From a virus: DNA of 52,744 nt. Below are positions 12,631 to 21,755 of the stretch, piece by piece (the first letter of the stretch is position 1; the number at the start of each line of letters is the position of its first letter). The translations under genes were made by a program, and so were the position numbers. The stretch spans positions 1 to 52,744 of IMG/VR virus record IMGVR_UViG_3300037113_000050; one strand, given 5' to 3'. The notes below the pieces were generated by a model, which did no database searches, was not told where the DNA came from, and worked only from the letters and a program-made list of their open reading frames with translations.

Positions 12631-13914
12631 TCAGACGGTAAAAACCGCGTTGTCTCGTTGGACAATACTGTTTTGAACCCAAGGGCAGACTTCCATTTCA
12701 AGTTTGTGGCCCAGCCCCATGGCGATCCACGCAGGGGAACTTTGATTTCCTATAAAAAGTTCACTTCCCGCGATTATTTCAGCCAGTTTCAAGAGATTCT
12801 CTGTTGGGTGGTATTCAACGTGCCCGAACTTGGATTCAAAGTCTCTGTGTTCAGATGGTAATCCGACAAACAGGGCTTTTTTGCCGTGCGTCCCAAGTCT
12901 GCCTTTCCAGTCGAAATTCGGGTTCTGATACCGATGGCTTCGGGCAATTACAACACGTCCACTTGATTCCGAAGATGGAGCGACCTTGATCCATGGAGAA
13001 AAATCAAGACTGGCACACCCCAGATGGCGGGCCTGCCAGCACGCAAGATTTTCTCCATCCCGGTAATCAATCCTGAACTGGGAAAAATCAAAGGTGGGAT
13101 TTCCTCTGTCCGCTGCCCAATCCACCGATGAAATATATTCCTGACTTTCCAGCAGCGGCCTGATGGCTTCAAATCTACCGCCAGCGAGTGATTCCCTTGG
13201 CTGCCTGGCACAAGGCCCGGTCACTGGCGGCCCGACAATAAACTTCCCGCCGCCAAGTTGCCTAGCTACCGGCATTGCGGCGATAATGTCCCCAAGGTCG
13301 CCAGTGTGAAAAAAGGAAGCCTGAAAGCCGGGAATCAGGGACTGGTGCTTGTCGGAGTGAAAAATCACCGCTTCAGGACGCAAAATGTCATTGTCACGCG
13401 GGAAAACCGGACGGTGTTTGACGAGCCCATTTTCGTAAAAACCGTAGCGATGCTGAATGAGCGGTGTCCGGTGAATCAATCCGGACAGATGATGGAGCAT
13501 CCACTTGTCCCATGCGTCATGCTTAAAATCAACTGGAATCAGGAACTTGGTGTCAGTCGGGTAAACTCCGATACCGCCTACAATGTCGTCAGGCGGGGTG
13601 CTGTCGCTGGACAACATGAATGGCTTTCCGCACCGGGCATATTCATCGCTCAAAATCTGCGCCCAACCCGGTCGTGTTGGGATTGAGTCAGGCTCCATCC
13701 AAATGAACGGCTGGCCATCCATTGAAATAGCTGCGGTTCTAAGCGAAAATGATGCGCGATATTCAGCTTCAGTGCCTTTAAACAATGGGGTATGCCCCTC
13801 ATCATTGACGTGTACCACCCGCACCACGGTCCCGTCCAGTTTTAGACAATGCGCCACAAGTCGTCTCACCTGTTCCTGTATCCGGGGCACGCAAGTTATT
13901 ACAGGCTGAATCAT
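12631..13914 (-). CDS. Two-domain glycosyltransferase, GT-A plus GT-B-like (427 aa)
   Basis: Start at 13914 is set by the ATGA overlap with the upstream methyltransferase gene. N-terminal about 190 residues: a GT-A-like domain (PVITCVPRIQEQVRRLVAHC.., IWMEPDSIPTRPGW, GVYPTD, RPEAVIFHSDKHQSLI) paralogous to the protein at 20707. C-terminal about 220 residues: a GT-B/heptosyltransferase-like domain (FHTGDLGDIIAAMPVARQL.., VVIARSHRYQNPNFDW, AEIIAGSELFIGNQSSPAWIA). It probably modifies a virion or host glycan. Confidence 0.7.
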   Translation of the reverse strand: MIQPVITCVPRIQEQVRRLVAHCLKLDGTVVRVVHVNDEGHTPLFKGTEAEYRASFSLRTAAISMDGQPFIWMEPDSIPTRPGWAQILSDEYARCGKPFMLSSDSTPPDDIVGGIGVYPTDTKFLIPVDFKHDAWDKWMLHHLSGLIHRTPLIQHRYGFYENGLVKHRPVFPRDNDILRPEAVIFHSDKHQSLIPGFQASFFHTGDLGDIIAAMPVARQLGGGKFIVGPPVTGPCARQPRESLAGGRFEAIRPLLESQEYISSVDWAADRGNPTFDFSQFRIDYRDGENLACWQARHLGCASLDFSPWIKVAPSSESSGRVVIARSHRYQNPNFDWKGRLGTHGKKALFVGLPSEHRDFESKFGHVEYHPTENLLKLAEIIAGSELFIGNQSSPAWIAMGLGHKLEMEVCPWVQNSIVQRDNAVFTV

Positions 13915-14483
13915 ATTGGTTTTTGGATTACAAACTCGATCCCGCATTCCACACCGTCGCATTCGTTCCACGTCTGGTCTATTGTGTCAGCAGCATTGAA
14001 ATCAAAGTTCTTCAAAATCAGCCGGCAAATCAGGACGTTGTAGAGTGACAGAAATTCTGGAACAAAAATCAACGGCGCATGGCCGAAAATCTTTCGGTGA
14101 AGTGAAAAACCGACCTTATGATCTGGATTGAACACGCTGGGGAACTGGCGTTTTTCGTAAGCATCAAAGTCTGGCACCATAATGACGGCGTGGCCACCGG
14201 GCCGCAGTAGCATAATCCATCTACGCAGAGCATCCGCCGGGTTGGTCATGTGTTCCAAGACGTGGGAGGCGTGAAGGTAATCGAAGGATGATGGCGGCAG
14301 AAGTTCATCCAGCCGGTTGGCGTCACCATCTTTCGCATCCCAGCCCATGCAATCCTCAAATGGCAGTTTGTCGTCACCGCAGCCAATGTCAATCCCCTTC
14401 CCGGTGAAAATCTTTTTCCAAGGGAATGCCCCCTCAAAATCTTCCACCCATCGGCGGCGAATTGCTTTGGATGTTTCCTTCAT
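13911..14483 (-). CDS. Class I SAM-dependent methyltransferase (190 aa)
   Basis: Motif I GKGIDIGCGDDKLPF (about residues 28-42), acidic partner WDAKDGDANRLDE, post-motif SFDYLHASHVLEHM, and LLRPGGHAVIMVPDFD: the Methyltransf_11 pattern. The C-terminal 80 residues are variable. Coupled by ATGA to genes on both sides within the glycosyltransferase cluster, so a glycan methylation role is a reasonable guess. An AGGTTTT stretch precedes the ATG. Confidence 0.75.
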   Translation of the reverse strand: MKETSKAIRRRWVEDFEGAFPWKKIFTGKGIDIGCGDDKLPFEDCMGWDAKDGDANRLDELLPPSSFDYLHASHVLEHMTNPADALRRWIMLLRPGGHAVIMVPDFDAYEKRQFPSVFNPDHKVGFSLHRKIFGHAPLIFVPEFLSLYNVLICRLILKNFDFNAADTIDQTWNECDGVECGIEFVIQKPI

Positions 14484-15226
14484 AAAACCTTGTTGGATGG
14501 TTTATTTCTCGCAAGCAGGTCAGGAGCGCCTTCTTCTAGTTCGGTTTTACTAACCGCCACCCACCCTTGGTATGAACAATTATACTGCTTTGATAGTATG
14601 TCTCTGATTCCGCCGGCGATCCGAAGCCAGTGCGGCAGTTTGGATGCTGGGGCGCAGTCATTGAACCTGCCTTGGTTCTGGCGTGCCCATTCGCTTAGGT
14701 TGCTGAAAGTGTGCGTGTAACCGTTCGGGTCGCGGATAGTCCAATGTTTTGCAGCGATGTGGTTGGGCATTCCTCTCGCGATGCCTGCCTTCCTGCGTAT
14801 TTCGTCGTACTTGCCAGATTCCTTCCATTCCTTAATTTTAGCCGTGAGGCGCACAGAATTTTCGGCACACAGCTTTGGCATATCTCGGAATTTATGGAGT
14901 TCGGCAGGATTTCCGCCGCAGTTTTCAAAATGGTTTTTGTAATACTTGAATCCAGACCTTTCAACGTGTTTTCCGCACCCGCACGCGCACAGTGGCCTTG
15001 CCGCGATTGTTTTCTCTTTTCGCTTGTTAAATCCTTCAGTAAAGCAACCACGCGCCCATGCTTTTTTTATGCCTGCCGTTTTCTTGGCCACCCATTCAGG
15101 AGATTGCTTTGTTCCGATGGAGTTATGAGCATGAATGTATCTTCTCGGACGCCCCCGATCATCTGGCGTCACTGCTTGTCCACAGCCACACGCGCAGAGT
15201 GTAGGAGATGTACTTTGGTAGATCAT
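14480..15226 (-). CDS. Homing-endonuclease-like protein with zinc-finger/NUMOD modules (248 aa)
   Basis: Two CxCGCG fingers (LCACGCGQAVTPDDRGRPRR near residue 10 and PLCACGCGKHVERSG near residue 78), NUMOD3-like helices (SPEWVAKKTAGIKKAWARG) and an HTFSNLSEWARQN segment resembling specificity domains of group-I intron and HNH/GIY endonucleases. I see no HNH or GIY-YIG catalytic motif, so it may be a DNA-binding remnant of a free-standing homing endonuclease inserted in the late operon. Confidence 0.55.
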   Translation of the reverse strand: MIYQSTSPTLCACGCGQAVTPDDRGRPRRYIHAHNSIGTKQSPEWVAKKTAGIKKAWARGCFTEGFNKRKEKTIAARPLCACGCGKHVERSGFKYYKNHFENCGGNPAELHKFRDMPKLCAENSVRLTAKIKEWKESGKYDEIRRKAGIARGMPNHIAAKHWTIRDPNGYTHTFSNLSEWARQNQGRFNDCAPASKLPHWLRIAGGIRDILSKQYNCSYQGWVAVSKTELEEGAPDLLARNKPSNKVL

Positions 15227-15229
15227 AGA

Positions 15230-15985
15230 TCAGTTTTCTACGTTTATTATTGCCGTCGAGACAGCGAACATGAGTTTATCCTTCTGCGCGTCCCAGTCTT
15301 TGTAACGCAGATAAAATCTAAACTTTGGGTGCAACGCACTCCCACGCCAGCCGTCCGCCGCCAGCACGAACGTCGGCACCGGGGACGCCTTGGAAAGATG
15401 GATGTGCGCCGTTTCCACCGTCACCAGCGCGGCAGCTCGGTCGAACAGGCCCAGCAGGTCGTAAAAGCGATCCACCCTGATTTCTGAAAGCCGGAAGATT
15501 TGATGGTTTGGGAACTCGGCCTTGAGCATCGCCGACAATTCCTCCTTTTGCGGGAACGGCGAGCTTTGGCTGTGATCCGCAAACAGAATGTAGGGCATTG
15601 GTGACAGACTCACCGGCTCGCGTGTGATTTCCCGGCGATCAAAAACAAGCGGCCACTCCTCAAAATGTTCCACGCACCCGGCCCGCTGCCACTGGTCAAG
15701 CTGGAAACTTGGCGTGCGATGCTGGATCGGCATGTTATTCGCATGTGTTTGGAGAACGATAACGTCACTGAAACGCTTTTTGGCAAACAGGATTGCCCCG
15801 GCCAAGTCCCCAATATCGCCTTTCCAAATACACTGTTCCACATACGAAACACCCTCAAGAATGGAGGCGTATTCGCGCCCAATGACGAGGGTTGGCTTCT
15901 CGCCGGTAGTTTGGTATTCGTGGAGAAGGATGGGGAGAATACTCAAGCAATCCCCTAGCTTTCCCAACTGAATAAAGCACTTCAT
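15230..15985 (-). CDS. Heptosyltransferase-like (GT9) glycosyltransferase (251 aa)
   Basis: Starts MKCFIQLGKLGDCLSILPIL, the usual N-terminal GxLGD signature of GT-9 enzymes. The C-terminal half has LGLFDRAAALVTVETAHIHL, the donor-binding region. It is shorter than cellular heptosyltransferases (about 320-350 aa). With 12631 and 20707 it makes three glycosyltransferases in the late region. The ATG overlaps the preceding gene (ATGA at 15982). Confidence 0.68.
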   Translation of the reverse strand: MKCFIQLGKLGDCLSILPILLHEYQTTGEKPTLVIGREYASILEGVSYVEQCIWKGDIGDLAGAILFAKKRFSDVIVLQTHANNMPIQHRTPSFQLDQWQRAGCVEHFEEWPLVFDRREITREPVSLSPMPYILFADHSQSSPFPQKEELSAMLKAEFPNHQIFRLSEIRVDRFYDLLGLFDRAAALVTVETAHIHLSKASPVPTFVLAADGWRGSALHPKFRFYLRYKDWDAQKDKLMFAVSTAIINVEN

Positions 15986-16431
15986 TTTGCGCCTTTAAGC
16001 TCAACCTCGCACAAATACTTAATCTGATCACCTACTACACTTACAACCTTCCATTTCCCAAATAGACTTATCCTTGAATCTGCGATGACATATTTTAACC
16101 CATGCTCAATCAGTTTTGTACCTATAAAAACTTCCGCTGTCCGGCGCAGTGTATGATATAGGTTTTCAGCTTGGATAGATATTGAATGATCGCCAAATAT
16201 TGGCAATGTCGCCGATATTAAAAACTCTACATGAATATCCAACAATTTCTCATTCTCGGATTCTTTTGATAAAATAGGAATTGTCCTAAAGGCGTATATG
16301 GCCGGGCGTTGTTGTGGGGTAATGCCTTGGTCCCAAGAGCCATAATGGAACTCTAAATCACTAGCAAATGCGCGTGGAATAACCTCACATTGCCTTGCAA
16401 TCGTCTGAATTATTGTGTCCTGCGTTATCAT
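15982..16431 (-). CDS. Hypothetical protein, AT-rich gene (149 aa)
   Basis: Coupled by ATGA to both neighbours. The protein (MITQDTIIQTIARQCEVIPR..) has alternating helices and strands and no motif I recognise. Codon usage is visibly more A/T-rich than in scaffold or portal, a sign of later acquisition. Tail-completion or accessory functions are possible but unsupported. Confidence 0.58.
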   Translation of the reverse strand: MITQDTIIQTIARQCEVIPRAFASDLEFHYGSWDQGITPQQRPAIYAFRTIPILSKESENEKLLDIHVEFLISATLPIFGDHSISIQAENLYHTLRRTAEVFIGTKLIEHGLKYVIADSRISLFGKWKVVSVVGDQIKYLCEVELKGAK

Positions 16432-16679
16432 TCCAGTATGGCTAGGATGTCCCCAGCGTCAATCATGGTGGATTTCTCGTCTTCGGAAAGCTGCTGATGG
16501 TGCTTTGAGAAGAACACCCGGTCTCCTACTTTTAACCCGGTGTCCTTCGAAGCCTTCTTGGATATGGCTGTGATGGTTCCTCTGTCCGGCATCTGGCGGG
16601 ACATTCTGGCACGCCATATCAAACCGACCTGATCCTCGATGTCAGGCCGGATGAATACTCGGTTGCCAAGTGGTGTCAT
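16428..16679 (-). CDS. GroES-like co-chaperonin (83 aa)
   Basis: Cpn10 pattern: TPLGNRVFIRPDIE at the start, a mobile-loop region with GLIW (about 19-22), RGTITAISKKASKDTGLKVGD, RVFFSKHH and a final AGDILAILE. It is slightly shorter than cellular GroES (about 95 aa). ATGA overlap with the scaffold gene. Phage GroES proteins (as in T4 gp31) redirect host GroEL to fold the capsid. No GroEL is encoded here. Confidence 0.82.
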   Translation of the reverse strand: MTPLGNRVFIRPDIEDQVGLIWRARMSRQMPDRGTITAISKKASKDTGLKVGDRVFFSKHHQQLSEDEKSTMIDAGDILAILE

Positions 16680-17908
16680 ACCTGTTGTTGGAGTTTTTCA
16701 ATCTCCGCACTCATCGCGTCCGTGCCACCCACTTCCTCGCCGCCGGCCTGCATCCCGCCGCCCGACTCACCGCCCGCGCCAGGGTCGCTCCCTTGCAACT
16801 TCAAAACAGTCGCCTCAAGCTCGGCAATCTTTGCCGTGTTCTGCTTGATTAAAATCTGGTTGGCCGGCCACGCCGACGCCCACCGCCGAATTAACGCCGA
16901 CGACTGCGCGCGCTGCTCCGGTGATTTCTGGTTGAACCCGGTGGAATTCGAGTCCACAAATTGAACGCCTTGTTGCAGGGCTTGATTGAACTCGTCATTG
17001 CCTTCAATCGGAGCGAAATACTGCGGGAATTTCTCCACTAGCAGCTTGTCGTATTCGCCAAACACTCTCTGGCCGGTTTGCAGCTCGCTTTGGAACCGCT
17101 GTTGCTGTTGCTGCCGTTCGCTCTGGAAACCGTTGCGCTTGGCCTCAATTTCATCGTTGGCCACGTCCTCAATACCTTTCAACTCACGCGCCAGTGACAA
17201 AACGACATCCGCATCCTCACCGAACAACGCCTTAGCCTGCCGCCGCTGTTCTACCTGTGAATCGCCAAAAGACCTGATTTTACCGAAGTCAGCCAGTGTC
17301 GCCGGGCGTTGAACATCATTCTCTGTGACCTGAATCCCATTCAATTCGGTCTGGACGGTCTGAAAAATCTTGTCCGCCTTGGCCTGATACTTAGCCTTGA
17401 ACTCCGGCGCTTCCCGGTAGTCACGCGAGTAAAGCTCGGCTTCAAGCTGTTGCTGGCGGGTCTCCAACTGCGTGTATTTGGCTTCCTGCTCCGGCGTGAG
17501 GAACTTCTTGGCCTCAAGCTGCTTCATGGATTGCTCCGTCGTGAACAACTTGCCCTTCAATTCGCGCTCGGTTGACTCAAATCGGGACTTCAACGCCTCG
17601 TGCGCCTCCTTGAACTGCTTGGGGGCGGTTTTCCAGTCCAGAACAGGGGTAGCAGGCTTGGCTGGTACCGGGGATGGCTTGGCCACAGGCACGAATTTTG
17701 TGGCAGGGGGCGGTGTTGACGCTGGTTTTGCTTCCGGCGGCGCTGGCGGGACAGCGGGAGCCGTCTCGGCGACTGGCGCTGACGTTGGTTCGGCGGGGGC
17801 GGCTGCTGGGGCTGCGGAAGTCGCCGCGTTCATTTCAGCAACCATCTGGTCAGCCATGTCGCCGTTGCCAGTGGAAGCATTGGGGGGTAGTGTAGTATCG
17901 TTTGCCAT
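16676..17908 (-). CDS. Scaffold protein (410 aa)
   Basis: Residues 1-85 are Ala/Pro-rich and disordered, followed by a long charged coiled coil (about 90-330: EAHEALKSRFESTERELKGK.., QSERQQQQQRFQSELQ..) and an acidic Gly-rich tail. This composition and the position directly after the portal and before GroES and capsid are typical of phage scaffolds. The ATG is preceded by AAATAATTT without SD. Confidence 0.68.
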   Translation of the reverse strand: MANDTTLPPNASTGNGDMADQMVAEMNAATSAAPAAAPAEPTSAPVAETAPAVPPAPPEAKPASTPPPATKFVPVAKPSPVPAKPATPVLDWKTAPKQFKEAHEALKSRFESTERELKGKLFTTEQSMKQLEAKKFLTPEQEAKYTQLETRQQQLEAELYSRDYREAPEFKAKYQAKADKIFQTVQTELNGIQVTENDVQRPATLADFGKIRSFGDSQVEQRRQAKALFGEDADVVLSLARELKGIEDVANDEIEAKRNGFQSERQQQQQRFQSELQTGQRVFGEYDKLLVEKFPQYFAPIEGNDEFNQALQQGVQFVDSNSTGFNQKSPEQRAQSSALIRRWASAWPANQILIKQNTAKIAELEATVLKLQGSDPGAGGESGGGMQAGGEEVGGTDAMSAEIEKLQQQV

Positions 17909-17911
17909 AAA

Positions 17912-18190
17912 TTATTTAGTCTCAACTCCGGGCGTGCCGTCGCCATCAAGAAACGTCAGCGACTTCACCGGCAGCCGCGTCAACTTCACTTCATCCGCCG
18001 CAAGCCCATTCAGAATTTCGATGAAACGGTTCGCGCCGTTGATCTCCTGATCGGTCGCGCCACGGTTCGCCAAGTCGGCCAGCGCGTAAATCACCGCCGT
18101 TTTGAACCAAGGCTTTTGAGACTCCTCAAGCAGAGTGTCCGCGTGAGGAGAATGGAACTTCTTGAAGTCGGATTTTGGGTCTAAGGACAT
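17912..18190 (-). CDS. Small head-region protein (92 aa)
   Basis: MSLDPKSDFKKFHSPHADTL.. with a helical middle (FKTAVIYALADLANRGATDQ..) and a C-terminal TRLPVKSLTFLDGDG segment. It lies between portal and scaffold and overlaps the end of the 52-aa ORF by ten bases. Probably a conserved small head-assembly or accessory protein; function unknown. Confidence 0.58.
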   Translation of the reverse strand: MSLDPKSDFKKFHSPHADTLLEESQKPWFKTAVIYALADLANRGATDQEINGANRFIEILNGLAADEVKLTRLPVKSLTFLDGDGTPGVETK

Positions 18191-18339
18191 TTCTTTTTTG
18201 GTTTTTTGATTTTCAACACCTTGGCGAGCGCCTCAACGATGATGTCATTCGCAATGAGCGTTCGAGACACTTTGAATTTCAGTGTTTCGTTATACTCATC
18301 AATCATCTTTACGGCGGTATCGCTCAACTCAACTTGCAT
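18181..18339 (-). CDS. Small ribbon-helix-helix-like protein (52 aa)
   Basis: This short ORF fills the gap between portal and the 92-aa gene: MQVELSDTAVKMIDEYNETL.. then KVSRTLIANDIIVEALAKVL and a basic tail KIKKPKKKCP. A short beta strand followed by two helices is the pattern of Arc/MetJ-type DNA-binding proteins. Its stop overlaps the start of the next gene. It could be a late regulator, but the assignment rests on pattern only. Confidence 0.5.
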   Translation of the reverse strand: MQVELSDTAVKMIDEYNETLKFKVSRTLIANDIIVEALAKVLKIKKPKKKCP

Positions 18340-18381
18340 GGACTCAACTTAACCACGTCCAGTTGAATCAGTCAAACATTA

Positions 18382-20703
18382 TTATTCTCCCCCAGTCTCC
18401 ACTTGGCTTGCCGACCGGATGGCTTCAAGCGCCCGCTCGAAAGTTTCATTCATCATATCCTGCTTGTGGGCAATGTCCTCGCGCTTGATGTCCGCCATCA
18501 GCTCCATGTCCTTGCGGGCCTCATCCAGTTTAAATTGCAGCATATCCTGATTGGCTTTCGCCTGCGCCTTCTGCTGTGTAATCGCCGCCTTGATCTTGGC
18601 CCCCATGATGGTGGACTGCGCTTTCGCCGCCGCCTGCGGGTCGCCCTGCTGTTTATTCTGCGCGGCCTGTTTCGCCTGATTTTGCCGTTGTGCGAACGCC
18701 TTGATGAGATTCACGATCTTGCCAAGTGCATCCCCCAACTGCTTCACCAACTGCTTTTGCTGGTCGTCAGCCGCAAGAATCATCACGTGTTGGTTGATGT
18801 TCTGAACCACTGTCACCAATCCGATTAAATCGTTTGGCGTGCCCATGTTGTCCGAACCGCTGATGCGCTGAACCACTGTTCCAAGCATCTTGAGCAGCGC
18901 CATGACGTAACCCTGCTGGTCAATGCCTTGGCGGATGCTCACTTGGTTGCCGGTCATCAAAGTTCCAAACACATTCTCAGCCATGTAGGTGCCATCGGTG
19001 GCCGTAACCGGCGTGGCCGGAACGAGCAACGCAGCTTTGGCCGGGTCGTCTAGCATGGATTGTGTTGCCAGCCGCAGAATCGTCTGTTGCGCCTTCGGGT
19101 CGAACATATTTTTGACCTGCAAAAGCCAAAGCGCCTGTTGCTGCGCCAAAGATTTATCACCGCCGCCCAGCACGCGCTCCGGCGTCACCTTCCACGCGTC
19201 CGGGTCGGTCATGTATTCCTTCGGCACACCCTCTTTGATGCACCGGGCCTGAAATGCCTTGATGTCCGGGTCGGTGGGCGACTCCTGACAGAAGCGGCGT
19301 TTCAACTCGTCGTAGTAGAAGCCCTCCTGCAGATACATCGTTTGCAGCATGGCGGAAACCAGCACGTTCGCCTGGTTCACCTTAATCATGGCCTCTTTCG
19401 CCGTCATCTGCTTCTCGCCGCCGGTGTCCTGTGACGCGACGTAGGATGAAGATGAAGACTGCATGATTTGACTCATCTGCCCCATCGCGTCACCAATTAG
19501 GTTGGCGTCAATCTGTTGCCGCTGATCTCGTGGAATGATTTCCATCCCGTCCTGAATGAATCCGTATTGGGAAAGAATCTGCTGCTTGGCGCGGTCTCGG
19601 TCGGCGGGGTCTTTGATGCGAAAATACATCTTCATGTGCTCGAATACCGCCTGCACGAATTCGCACCGCAGCCGGTTCAACGTCTCGACTGGCGAGTAGA
19701 GGTCAATCCCCAGCCCGCGAACAGTGTGATACTTGAGCGGAGCGACGTAGTTGCTGTCACCGTATTGCACATTGATGATCTGGCTGATGTCATCCGCAAA
19801 TGGCTCGTCGGTGCCATCGAACAGGAACTTCTTTTCAATGTCCTTGATCTTTCCGCCGATGTTTTCACGCGGATAGACTACGCGATACCATTTGTTCGGC
19901 GTGTCCATTTCCTGATAGAAGAACTGCACGAGCCGAACCTTGGGAATGGCATCGGAATAATAGTAACCTGAATTCTCAAAGAAAATCTGCTTCATGGCCT
20001 CCGGTTGGTCGCGCCAGGTTGACGGTGTGGACTCGTTGTAAAGGTCTTTGTGACCATCAAGAATCTGGTCCACCATGTCCTGATTCCACCCCTTCTTCGC
20101 CTTGTCACCCTTCGCCATTTCAATCAACTCGCCGATGGTCAGATACAGATTCACCGCGAAGTAGCGCAGATTCGAGAAGTCACACTTCGTCTCGGTCGGT
20201 ATCAGTAAATCTTCCATGCCAACAAAACGTGGACGCCAGATATACGGGTTGGCCCACATCATTGCGCCGACACCGTGCATACATACCGAGGCGTTGCGGT
20301 CTTTGACGAGGAAGAAGTTCTTGCGCCCACTGATACCCTCCTGCAAAGGAATGTGAATGTTTTTTGTGAAGGTGGCCGACCAAGCATCACGCTTGTCAAC
20401 CGGCCCTTCGCGCAGCGAGCATTGAAACAGCGTGCCGGGATGCAACAGGGCATTATTCAACTGCGAATTGGCATCGCGCATGATGCGTTTGCCTTCACCC
20501 CAATTTACATTCACCTGAATGTTGTATTTTTCCTCCTCGTCGCTGGTGTAAGGTCGCTTCCCGTTGAAGAGGTCATTGATCTTGGCCCGGTCACTGGCTC
20601 GATCATCCTCGACATCTTGTAAACTCTTGACGACGTTGATAACTTCCTTGGGACTACCAAATTCCTTTTTCTTGTCCGGTTTTTTGTCTTTGGTTTCAGC
20701 CAT
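18382..20703 (-). CDS. Portal (head-tail connector) protein (773 aa)
   Basis: Large portal of the podovirus type: basic N-terminus (AETKDKKPDKKKEFG), a core with NVNWGEGKRIMRDANSQLNN, FVGMEDLLIPTETKCDFSNL and YRVVYPRENIGGKIKDIEK, and a long Gln-rich coiled-coil C-terminus (about 640-760) as in portal barrel domains. It forms the dodecameric DNA entry channel and binds terminase. It precedes scaffold and capsid in transcription order. The start has AAAGAAATAATTTATG, with only a weak SD. Confidence 0.78.
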   Translation of the reverse strand: MAETKDKKPDKKKEFGSPKEVINVVKSLQDVEDDRASDRAKINDLFNGKRPYTSDEEEKYNIQVNVNWGEGKRIMRDANSQLNNALLHPGTLFQCSLREGPVDKRDAWSATFTKNIHIPLQEGISGRKNFFLVKDRNASVCMHGVGAMMWANPYIWRPRFVGMEDLLIPTETKCDFSNLRYFAVNLYLTIGELIEMAKGDKAKKGWNQDMVDQILDGHKDLYNESTPSTWRDQPEAMKQIFFENSGYYYSDAIPKVRLVQFFYQEMDTPNKWYRVVYPRENIGGKIKDIEKKFLFDGTDEPFADDISQIINVQYGDSNYVAPLKYHTVRGLGIDLYSPVETLNRLRCEFVQAVFEHMKMYFRIKDPADRDRAKQQILSQYGFIQDGMEIIPRDQRQQIDANLIGDAMGQMSQIMQSSSSSYVASQDTGGEKQMTAKEAMIKVNQANVLVSAMLQTMYLQEGFYYDELKRRFCQESPTDPDIKAFQARCIKEGVPKEYMTDPDAWKVTPERVLGGGDKSLAQQQALWLLQVKNMFDPKAQQTILRLATQSMLDDPAKAALLVPATPVTATDGTYMAENVFGTLMTGNQVSIRQGIDQQGYVMALLKMLGTVVQRISGSDNMGTPNDLIGLVTVVQNINQHVMILAADDQQKQLVKQLGDALGKIVNLIKAFAQRQNQAKQAAQNKQQGDPQAAAKAQSTIMGAKIKAAITQQKAQAKANQDMLQFKLDEARKDMELMADIKREDIAHKQDMMNETFERALEAIRSASQVETGGE

Positions 20704-20706
20704 AAA

Positions 20707-21387
20707 TTATTTCTTTCGGGTTTCAGATTGCTCCATCTTCTCGCGCAGGCTAGTCATTAGCACGGCGCTTTTGTCGCGGTGTAAAACCACAGCTTCCGGG
20801 TTTATTGTCGTGCTTTCTTCCCAAATTGCAACTTCCTGAACCAGCCGCGTCTTGGTCGAGGCGGGAATAATGACTTGCCCGGCGTTCATGTTGAACATGC
20901 TGTTGTCATTCAGGTACGGCTCAAGGTCGTTGATCGCGTCGTGCGGATAAACAGCCACACGCGCAAGGAAAAGCTCGCTGGCCTTCATCCATGAGCCGGA
21001 ATAACGCTTCGGCTGCGAGTAGTGGGCATCGGTGATGGCCTTGAGCCAGCCAGCTTTGAGCGGCACAGTGTCCGGTTCAAGCCACAGCCATGGCAGCGTG
21101 AACCGTCTGGCCACCGTTTCGGCGGCAACCCGGAACAGTGTGTTGACATGGACGTTTTTGTTCTGGCTGACGACTGCCGGCGCGGACACGACATCCACGG
21201 TTTCAAACGCAACCTGCGCCGCCAGTTCAACCTTCGCCCGCATCTCCGCGTGAACGTCGCCAGCGACGACGAGCAGCGCGTGGCCTTTCTGGACACGCTT
21301 ATTGAGGAGAAAAATCCAGTCACACAAATGTTCAGCGAGAATCGCATCATTTACAGAGAACGGAATGACAACGAGTATTTTGTTCAT
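20707..21387 (-). CDS. GT-A-type glycosyltransferase (226 aa)
   Basis: MNKILVVIPFSVNDAILAEH.. begins like a GT-2/GT-A enzyme. LPWLWLEPDTVPLKAGWL contains the probable metal-binding EPD, followed by VAVYPHDAINDL and NPEAVVLHRDKSAVLM. These segments are paralogous to the N-terminal domain of the 12631 protein. ATGA overlap with the upstream zinc protein. Likely target: virion protein or surface glycan. Confidence 0.65.
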   Translation of the reverse strand: MNKILVVIPFSVNDAILAEHLCDWIFLLNKRVQKGHALLVVAGDVHAEMRAKVELAAQVAFETVDVVSAPAVVSQNKNVHVNTLFRVAAETVARRFTLPWLWLEPDTVPLKAGWLKAITDAHYSQPKRYSGSWMKASELFLARVAVYPHDAINDLEPYLNDNSMFNMNAGQVIIPASTKTRLVQEVAIWEESTTINPEAVVLHRDKSAVLMTSLREKMEQSETRKK

Positions 21388-21755
21388 GGTTTAAATTCTT
21401 TCCGCAGCCAGCACGACTGGTCGAACTTTACCAGCCCATCGGCGTCAAGTCCGAGTCTGTCCAATTTCAGCCAGCACTTCAATTTTATTACGCAGCCGCA
21501 CCCTGAACAGGTGTGTAGCGACTTCTCGCCATTCAGCCGAAGATTGATCTTGTTCTTGATCTCAACCTGCTTACGGATGACAGCGGCAACCGTTTCCGGC
21601 AATGCGTATTCACGCACGTTCATCGGGCATTTCAAGCAGACGTTCGCACGCGCCTGCGCTTGTTCCTTGGGCACCGTATCGGCACCGTCGCCAAGCCATT
21701 CAGTGAGGATAACGACCCCATTGGCATACTGCTTTGCTTTTTCCAAGAGCCTCAT
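21384..21755 (-). CDS. Cysteine-rich zinc-binding protein (123 aa)
   Basis: The start at 21755 is fixed by the ATGA overlap with the upstream gene. Contains CLKCPMN (about residue 39), HTCSGCGCVIKLKCW and QSCWLRKEF, arranged as paired cysteines separated by a helix. Similar Cys-clustered proteins often accompany glycosyltransferases and ATP-grasp genes in phages. Biochemical role unknown. Confidence 0.55.
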   Translation of the reverse strand: MRLLEKAKQYANGVVILTEWLGDGADTVPKEQAQARANVCLKCPMNVREYALPETVAAVIRKQVEIKNKINLRLNGEKSLHTCSGCGCVIKLKCWLKLDRLGLDADGLVKFDQSCWLRKEFKP

